A stretch of DNA of 64,000 nt from Planctomycetota bacterium (GTDB lineage: Bacteria > Planctomycetota > UBA1135 > GCA-002686595). The notes below the pieces were generated by a model, which worked only from the letters and a program-made list of their open reading frames with translations, was not told the DNA's origin and searched no databases. The translations under genes were made by a program, and so were the position numbers. Shown here in pieces: positions 58,838-64,000 of the stretch. Each line of letters begins with the position of its first letter. Position 1 is the stretch's first letter. The stretch spans positions 75,983 to 139,982 of the forward strand of contig JADYYP010000002.1 of assembly GCA_020853575.1 (NCBI GenBank), in the 5' to 3' direction.

Positions 58838-59947
58838 ATGGGCATGTTCGACGACACCGACGAAGAGCAGAAAACCGAGGAGGCCACGCCACGCCGCAAA
58901 CAGGAGGCGCGCGACAAGGGCCAAGTCCCGCTGTCGACCGAGTTCCTGGCCGCGGTGGTGCTGTTCGCGTGGTTGGCGGTGCTCTGCACCATGGGCGGCG
59001 AGCTGGTCGGCGAGCTGGGCTCGATCTTGAGCGCGTTCCTCTCGACGCTCTCGGTCTATGCACGCGAGGACATCGACATCCACAGCGCCGCCGCGCTCTT
59101 GACCGGCAGCCTCGACCGCGTCGCCTGGCCGACGCTGGCGCTGATCACGCCGCTGCTCGCGCTGACCCTGTTCGTGGGCTACGCGCAGATCGGCTTGGCG
59201 CTGGCGCCCAAGGCGATGGAGGTCGATCCGCAGAAGCTCGACCCGATGCGCGGCATGTCGCGACTGTTCAGCCTGCGCAGCCTCAATCGCACGCTGCTCT
59301 CGTTCCTCAAGCTGGTGGCGATCGCGGCCGTGGTGTGCATGACGGCGTGGTCGCAAGTCGGGCACATCGTGGCCTTGGGCTCGATGGAGCTCGGACCGGC
59401 GCTCGCGGGCTTCGGCCACATCGCGCTGCGCTGCACCGCCGCGGCCCTGGGCGCGATCCTGGCGCTCGGAGTGATCGACATGTTCTTCCAGCGCCACCAA
59501 CACGACAAGGAGCTGCGCATGACCAAGCAAGAGGTCAAGGAAGAGGCGCGCATGGCGGAAGGCGACCCGCAGATCAAGGCGCGCATCCGGCGAGCTCAGC
59601 GCCAGCTCGCGGCGCAACGCATGATGTCCAACGTGCCCAAGTCGACGGTGGTGATCACCAACCCGACGCACTACGCGGTCGCGCTGGCCTACGACCGCAC
59701 GGCACCGGCGGAGGACCGCGGCGCGCCCAAGGTCGTGGCCAAGGGCGTCGATCACGTCGCGCAGAAGATCAAGGAAGTCGCGCGCGAGGCCGGCGTGGTG
59801 GTGTACGAGAACGCGCCGCTGGCGCGCACGCTGCACGCGCGCTGCGAGATCGGCGACGACGTCCCGCTCGAGCTCTACCAAGCGGTCGCGGAAGTTCTGG
59901 CGTACGTCTACGGACTCGAAGAAGGGCGCGCGGTTCCCGCGGCGTGA
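58838..59947 (+). CDS. flhB: Flagellar export switch protein FlhB
   Basis: A 369-residue protein: short charged N-terminus with the E-x-x-T-E-E-A-T-P-R-R motif, four transmembrane helices (about 35-55, 95-115, 145-165, 185-210), and the cytoplasmic FlhBC domain with the autocleavage site NPTH at residues 275-278. FlhB switches specificity from rod/hook to filament export. It lies between fliR and flhA. Confidence 0.96.
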   Translation: MGMFDDTDEEQKTEEATPRRKQEARDKGQVPLSTEFLAAVVLFAWLAVLCTMGGELVGELGSILSAFLSTLSVYAREDIDIHSAAALLTGSLDRVAWPTLALITPLLALTLFVGYAQIGLALAPKAMEVDPQKLDPMRGMSRLFSLRSLNRTLLSFLKLVAIAAVVCMTAWSQVGHIVALGSMELGPALAGFGHIALRCTAAALGAILALGVIDMFFQRHQHDKELRMTKQEVKEEARMAEGDPQIKARIRRAQRQLAAQRMMSNVPKSTVVITNPTHYAVALAYDRTAPAEDRGAPKVVAKGVDHVAQKIKEVAREAGVVVYENAPLARTLHARCEIGDDVPLELYQAVAEVLAYVYGLEEGRAVPAA

Positions 59948-59955
59948 GCTGAGCC

Positions 59956-62064
59956 ATGTCCGAACCGATGCTGAATCAAGCGCAGACCACCGGAGCGTTC
60001 CTCAAGCGCTACGCGGACTGGATCATGGGCGTGGGCGTGCTCGGCGTGGTCGTCACGCTGGTCTCGCCGCTGCCGCCGGCGGTGCTCGACGTGTTGCTTG
60101 CGATCAACCTGTCGAGCTCGCTGCTGCTGTTGCTGCTGACGATGAACTCGCGCCAGGCCAGCGAGCTCTCGGCCTTCCCGACCTTGCTGCTGTTCTCCAC
60201 GTTGTTCCGCCTGGGGCTCAACGTCGCGAGCACGCGCCTGATCCTCTCCGGCGGCGAGGCCGGCAGCATCATCAAGGCCTTCGGCAACTACGTGTGCGGC
60301 GAGAACCTGACGGTCGGGATCGTCGTGTTCCTGATCTTGGTGATCATCCAATTCGTGGTCATCACCAAGGGCTCGGGCCGCATCAGCGAAGTGTCGGCGC
60401 GTTTCATCTTGGACGCGATGCCCGGCAAGCAGATGGCGATCGACGCCGACTTGAACAGCGGCTTGATCGACGCCGACGAGGCGCGCGCGCGCCGCGAGGC
60501 GATCGCTTCCGAGGCCGAGTTCTACGGAGCGATGGACGGTGCCTCGAAGTTCGTGCGCGGCGACGCCATCGCGGGCTTGATCATCACCGCGCTCAACTTG
60601 GTCGGCGGCATCACGATGGCCGTGATCGCCGGCATGACCGTGGCCGAGGCCGGACACAAGTACTCGCTGCTGACCATCGGTGACGGACTGGTGAGCCAGA
60701 TCCCGGCGCTGTTGATCTCGACCGCGTCGGGCGTGCTGGTCACCAAGGCCTCGAGCTCCTCGAGCCTCGGCATCCAGGTGCTCTCGCAGGTCGGCGGACG
60801 GCCGCGCGCGACCTTGATCGCCGCCGGGATGATGTTCGCGATCGGACTCTTGCCCGGACTGCCGAAGATCCCGTTCTTCTTGCTGGCGACGGTGCTGCTG
60901 ATGACCTGGCGCTCGACGCGCGGCGTCGAGGGCGCGGCTGACCTGACTGGCGAGACGAAGAAGAAGAGCGAGCCCGCGTCCGACGCTGCCGGCCAGCCGC
61001 CTCCGGCGGAGAAGGAAGCCGATGCTGCGCTGGAGCTGCTCAAGGTCGACCGTGTGTCGCTCGAGATCGGCTACCGCCTGATCTCGCTGGTCCAAGATCC
61101 GCGCGGCCAGGGCATCCTCGATCACATCTCGCAGTTGCGGCGGCGCTTCGCGTCGCGCGAGGGCGTGGTGCTTCCGCCGGTGCGCATCAAGGACAACATC
61201 AAGCTCGCGCCCAACAGCTATCGCGTGCTGATCGGCGGCCAGGAGGTCGCGCGCGGCGAGATCGAGCCCGGCCAGTTCCTGGCGATGGACTCGGGCGCGG
61301 TCGGAGGCAAGGTGCCCGGCACGCCGACCAAGGACCCGGCCTTCGGGCTGCCGGCGCTGTGGATCGCCGAGTCGAGCAAGGACGAGGCGGAGATCCTGGG
61401 CTACACCGTGATCGATCCGGTCAGCGTGCTCGTCACACACCTGGCCGAGGTGTTGCGCGGATCGCTGGGCGAGGTGCTGACGCGCGACGACGTCAAGGAG
61501 CTCGTCGAGAACGCCAAGAAGGTCACGCCCGCCGTGGTCGAGGAGCTGGTGCCGGCGAAGATCGGCTACGGCGAGATCCAAGCGGTGCTGCGCAATCTGC
61601 TGCGCGAGGGGGTGTCGGTGCGCAACATGCCCTTGATCCTCGAGGTCATCGCGGACAACGTCGCGCGCACCAAGGACATCGACACGCTCAGCGAGCTCGC
61701 GCGCCAACGGCTGGGCCGCGCGCTGTGCGAAGCGCACGCCGATCGCGGCGGCATCGTGCACGCGGTGACGCTCGATCCACGCATCGAGTCGCGCCTGGCC
61801 GCGGCCGTGGGCGGCGCCAACGACCCCGAGCAACCGGGCGTGAATCCGGCCTATCTGCAGCGGCTGGTCGAGCGCATCGGCGAGGGCATCGCCAGTGCCT
61901 CGAAGAGCGGCGCCAACGTGGTGTTGCTCGCACGCTCCAACGTGCGGCGCTTCTTGGGCGAGTTGGTGCGCGCATCACTGCCCAAGGTCAGCGTGCTCAG
62001 TTACCAAGAAGTCGTTCCCGCGAAGAGCGTGCAGACCGTGGGCGTCGTGCGCCTGGAGGAATGA
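59956..62064 (+). CDS. flhA: Flagellar export protein FlhA
   Basis: A 702-residue protein with about eight N-terminal helices, including LLFSTLFRLGLNVASTRLIL, VVFLILVIIQFVVITKGSGRISEVSARF, and KQMAIDADLNSGLIDADEARARRE (FHIPEP signature, about 145-170). The C-terminal cytoplasmic domain starts near 335 and ends in VLSYQEV. FlhA is the proton-driven core of the export apparatus and docks chaperone-substrate complexes. It is followed three bases later by flhF. Confidence 0.96.
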   Translation: MSEPMLNQAQTTGAFLKRYADWIMGVGVLGVVVTLVSPLPPAVLDVLLAINLSSSLLLLLLTMNSRQASELSAFPTLLLFSTLFRLGLNVASTRLILSGGEAGSIIKAFGNYVCGENLTVGIVVFLILVIIQFVVITKGSGRISEVSARFILDAMPGKQMAIDADLNSGLIDADEARARREAIASEAEFYGAMDGASKFVRGDAIAGLIITALNLVGGITMAVIAGMTVAEAGHKYSLLTIGDGLVSQIPALLISTASGVLVTKASSSSSLGIQVLSQVGGRPRATLIAAGMMFAIGLLPGLPKIPFFLLATVLLMTWRSTRGVEGAADLTGETKKKSEPASDAAGQPPPAEKEADAALELLKVDRVSLEIGYRLISLVQDPRGQGILDHISQLRRRFASREGVVLPPVRIKDNIKLAPNSYRVLIGGQEVARGEIEPGQFLAMDSGAVGGKVPGTPTKDPAFGLPALWIAESSKDEAEILGYTVIDPVSVLVTHLAEVLRGSLGEVLTRDDVKELVENAKKVTPAVVEELVPAKIGYGEIQAVLRNLLREGVSVRNMPLILEVIADNVARTKDIDTLSELARQRLGRALCEAHADRGGIVHAVTLDPRIESRLAAAVGGANDPEQPGVNPAYLQRLVERIGEGIASASKSGANVVLLARSNVRRFLGELVRASLPKVSVLSYQEVVPAKSVQTVGVVRLEE

Positions 62065-62067
62065 GCG

Positions 62068-63051
62068 ATGCAAATCCACAGAGTCCGCGGCCGCGACTTG
62101 CGCGATGCCTTGCAGCGCGCCGGCCTGCAGTACGGCAAGGACGCCCTGCTGCTCAGCCACGAGACCATGCCCGACGGCGGGGTCACGGTGGCCGTGGCCG
62201 ACCCCGATCGCGCCACGGCGGTGCGTTTGCTCGGCGCGGTGCGCAGTGAACGCCGCGACCCGGGCCTGGACGACATCGAGCGCGTGATGCAGCGCAACGG
62301 ATGCTCGACGGAGCTGATCGAAGCGACGCTGGCGCAGGTCCAGCGCAGCGGTGCGCGCGGCTCCTACGCGCTCGACGCCGCGGCCGCCGTGCTCGGGCGC
62401 TCGGTCCAGGTCGCACCCAGCCCGAAGATCCACAAGCGCGGAGCCGCCGCGCTCGCGCAACCCTGCGTGATCGCCTTCGTGGGCGCCACCGGAGTCGGCA
62501 AGACCACGACGTTGGCCAAGCTCGCCGCGCGCCTGGTGCGCGTCGGGCGACGCGTCGGGATCGTCTCGATGGACACTCTGCGTCCCGGAGCGATCGAGCA
62601 ATTGCGCGCACTGGCCGCGGACCTGGAAGTGCGCGTCGAGGTGGCCCGCGACGGCGTCGAGCTGGCGCGCATCGTGGCGGCGTTCGCGGGCTGCGACTGC
62701 GTGCTGATCGACACCACGGGCCGCTCGCCGCACGACGCGCAGGCACTGGACCAGCTCGCGCGAGTCCTGACGGGCGCGGGCAGCGCGCTCGAGACCTATT
62801 TGGTCGTTCCCGCGAGCGCCAGCCAGGCCGCCATCGACGATGCGCGCGCGGGCTTCGCGAGCGCGCGACCGACGGCCTGGGTGATCACCAAGCTCGACGA
62901 GACGCGCGAGCCGGCCGCGGTGCTCGAAAGCGCGTCGCACTGTGGCGCTCGAATCGCCTTCCTGTGCGACGGGCCGTCGATCCAAGAGCACCTGCACCGC
63001 GCGGATGCGGAGCGCTTCGCCGACCTGTTCATGCGAGGACGCATCGCATGA
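62068..63051 (+). CDS. flhF: Flagellar biosynthesis GTPase FlhF
   Basis: A 327-residue SRP-type GTPase. The N-terminal 125 residues are a variable B/N domain, beginning with the FlhF-like QIHRVRGRDLRDALQ; G1 is GATGVGKTTTLAKLAARL (about 138-155), G3 DTTGRS, G4 TKLDE. FlhF places the flagellum at the pole and recruits early basal-body proteins. The ATG of flhG overlaps its stop, so the pair is coupled. Confidence 0.93.
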   Translation: MQIHRVRGRDLRDALQRAGLQYGKDALLLSHETMPDGGVTVAVADPDRATAVRLLGAVRSERRDPGLDDIERVMQRNGCSTELIEATLAQVQRSGARGSYALDAAAAVLGRSVQVAPSPKIHKRGAAALAQPCVIAFVGATGVGKTTTLAKLAARLVRVGRRVGIVSMDTLRPGAIEQLRALAADLEVRVEVARDGVELARIVAAFAGCDCVLIDTTGRSPHDAQALDQLARVLTGAGSALETYLVVPASASQAAIDDARAGFASARPTAWVITKLDETREPAAVLESASHCGARIAFLCDGPSIQEHLHRADAERFADLFMRGRIA

Positions 63052-63914
63052 GCACGAGCTCGCCGGTTGCGCTGCGCGCGCGCTTCGCCTGTCCCTTCGT
63101 GCTGGTCACCGGCGGCAAGGGCGGCGTCGGCAAGACCACGCTCGCCACCAACCTCGCGCTGAGCCTGGTGGCCGCCGAGCAGCGTGTGTTGCTCGTCGAC
63201 CTCGATCTGGGCTTGGCCAACGTCGACGTGATGCTCGATCTCGCCCCGCGCGGAGACCTCGAACGCGCGCTCGACGGGCACGCCTCGTTCGCCGACTGCG
63301 TGGTCGAGGGGCCCGACGGCCTGCACGTTCTGCCGGCGAGCAACGGCTCGGCCCACATGGCACAGCTCGACTCCGCGCGCCGTGCGCGCTTGCTCGAAGG
63401 CGTCGCCGAGCTGTCGCGCGACTACGACCTGATCCTCGCCGACAGCGCCGCGGGCATCGGCGCGGACGTGTTGGCCTTCGGCGCGAGCGCGCACGTCGTG
63501 CTGTTGGTCACGACACCCGATCCGGCGGCGGCCACCGACGCCTATGGCCTGATCAAGGCGCTCGAGAGCGCCGCGCACGACGCGCAGGTCGAGATGCCAA
63601 CGCCCGAGCTCGTGCTCAACCAAGTCACGGGCTTGGTCGAGGCCGAATCCACGGCGGCGAGGTTGGCCGACGTGTGCCGGCGTTTCCTGGCGCGCTCACC
63701 GCGACTCGCGGGCTGGCTGCCGCGCTCGGCGCGCATCGCCGATGCGGCGCGGCGCCGCACGACCTTCGCGCGCGCGACCACCAAGGGCGGCGCACCGACG
63801 CTCGAACGTGAGTGTCTCGAGCGCCTGGCGCGGCGCGTGTTGCAGGCCTGCGGTCTGCCGTGGGAAAGCCAGCGCTCGCGGATTTTGGCCGCTCAAGGCT
63901 CGAGGAACCCATGA
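63048..63914 (+). CDS. flhG: Flagellar number regulator FlhG (FleN/YlxH, MinD-like ATPase)
   Basis: A 288-residue MinD-like ATPase with the deviant Walker A GGKGGVGKTTLATNLAL (about 21-37), LLVDLDLGLANVDVMLDL, and LILADSAAGIG. It stimulates FlhF GTPase and limits flagellar number. Some FlhG/FleN proteins also inhibit the master activator by binding it. It overlaps both flhF and the next gene by ATGA. Confidence 0.92.
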   Translation: MSTSSPVALRARFACPFVLVTGGKGGVGKTTLATNLALSLVAAEQRVLLVDLDLGLANVDVMLDLAPRGDLERALDGHASFADCVVEGPDGLHVLPASNGSAHMAQLDSARRARLLEGVAELSRDYDLILADSAAGIGADVLAFGASAHVVLLVTTPDPAAATDAYGLIKALESAAHDAQVEMPTPELVLNQVTGLVEAESTAARLADVCRRFLARSPRLAGWLPRSARIADAARRRTTFARATTKGGAPTLERECLERLARRVLQACGLPWESQRSRILAAQGSRNP

Positions 63915-64000
63915 CCGATAGCCCCATTACGGCGCATCCGCTCTCGGCCGCCTGGCTCGCCCTCGGGCGACGCCTGGCTGCCGCGGGAGGCGCGCTCGCG
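63911..64000 (+). CDS. Partial gene at right edge, downstream of flhG
   Basis: An ATG overlapping the flhG stop opens 30 codons to the window end (MTDSPITAHPLSAAWLALG...). It is too short to identify. In many flagellar operons the sigma28 gene (fliA/whiG) follows flhG, and a sigma28 promoter is used in this window, so that is the leading guess from context only. Confidence 0.45.
   Translation, partial: MTDSPITAHPLSAAWLALGRRLAAAGGALA

Overview
The window is a high-GC bacterial chromosome segment, densely coded on both strands, with many genes joined by ATGA, GTGA or TGATG overlaps. Several traits fit a Planctomycetota member, probably from a deep-branching flagellated lineage: planctomycete-style secreted proteins with a Cys-rich C-terminal domain (3951-4955), a PA/SGNH/HEAT-type surface repertoire, paired metal-dependent amidohydrolases, and a diderm flagellar system with two MotB-like proteins. 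The phylum call is an inference; there is no rRNA gene in the window to settle it.

Region 1 (1-27.7 kb) is a mixed housekeeping and accessory block. It opens with the 5' half of an S41 peptidase. A cell-wall amino-sugar group follows: nagB overlapping an AGE-family epimerase, facing a NamZ-type exo-N-acetylmuramidase. Next come secreted, SGNH and HEAT-repeat proteins, an HDOD regulator, a glycosyltransferase-methyltransferase fusion, a GT39-type membrane glycosyltransferase, a di-heme peroxidase, a fatty acid desaturase, a repetitive secreted protein, gmhA, a heavy-metal-binding protein, rmuC, an alpha/beta hydrolase, a YwiC-like membrane protein, two paralogous amidohydrolases (one apparently without its metal ligands), ispG, a probable non-coding RNA ending in a UUCG-capped terminator, a FAD oxidoreductase, TerC, and a large hybrid histidine kinase.

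Region 2 (27.7-46.9 kb, all minus strand) is a flagellar supercluster. Read in transcription order it holds: a degenerate sigma54-activator-like protein, a histidine-kinase-like protein without its phospho-acceptor His, three unfamiliar envelope/TPR genes, an intact FlrB/FlrC-like two-component pair, flgB-flgC-fliE-fliF-fliG-fliH-fliI-fliJ-motE, and then a second unit motA-motB-motB2-fliL-fliM-fliN that has its own sigma28-like promoter.

Region 3 (47.0-64.0 kb, plus strand except one gene) holds four tandem flagellin genes, then fliD-fliS plus a small helical protein behind a very good sigma28-type promoter. An oppositely oriented HDOD-GGDEF protein follows, and then the export-gate operon fliO-fliP-fliQ-fliR-flhB-flhA-flhF-flhG, which runs into a partial gene at the right edge. 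Together regions 2 and 3 supply the basal body MS/C ring, export apparatus, stator, filament, filament cap, chaperone and regulation. Hook and most rod genes (flgD, flgE, flgG, flgK, flgL, fliK) are not in the window and must lie elsewhere. The most unusual content is the upstream end of region 2: two degraded regulators plus an STN/TPR/membrane trio apparently co-transcribed with the flagellar two-component system.
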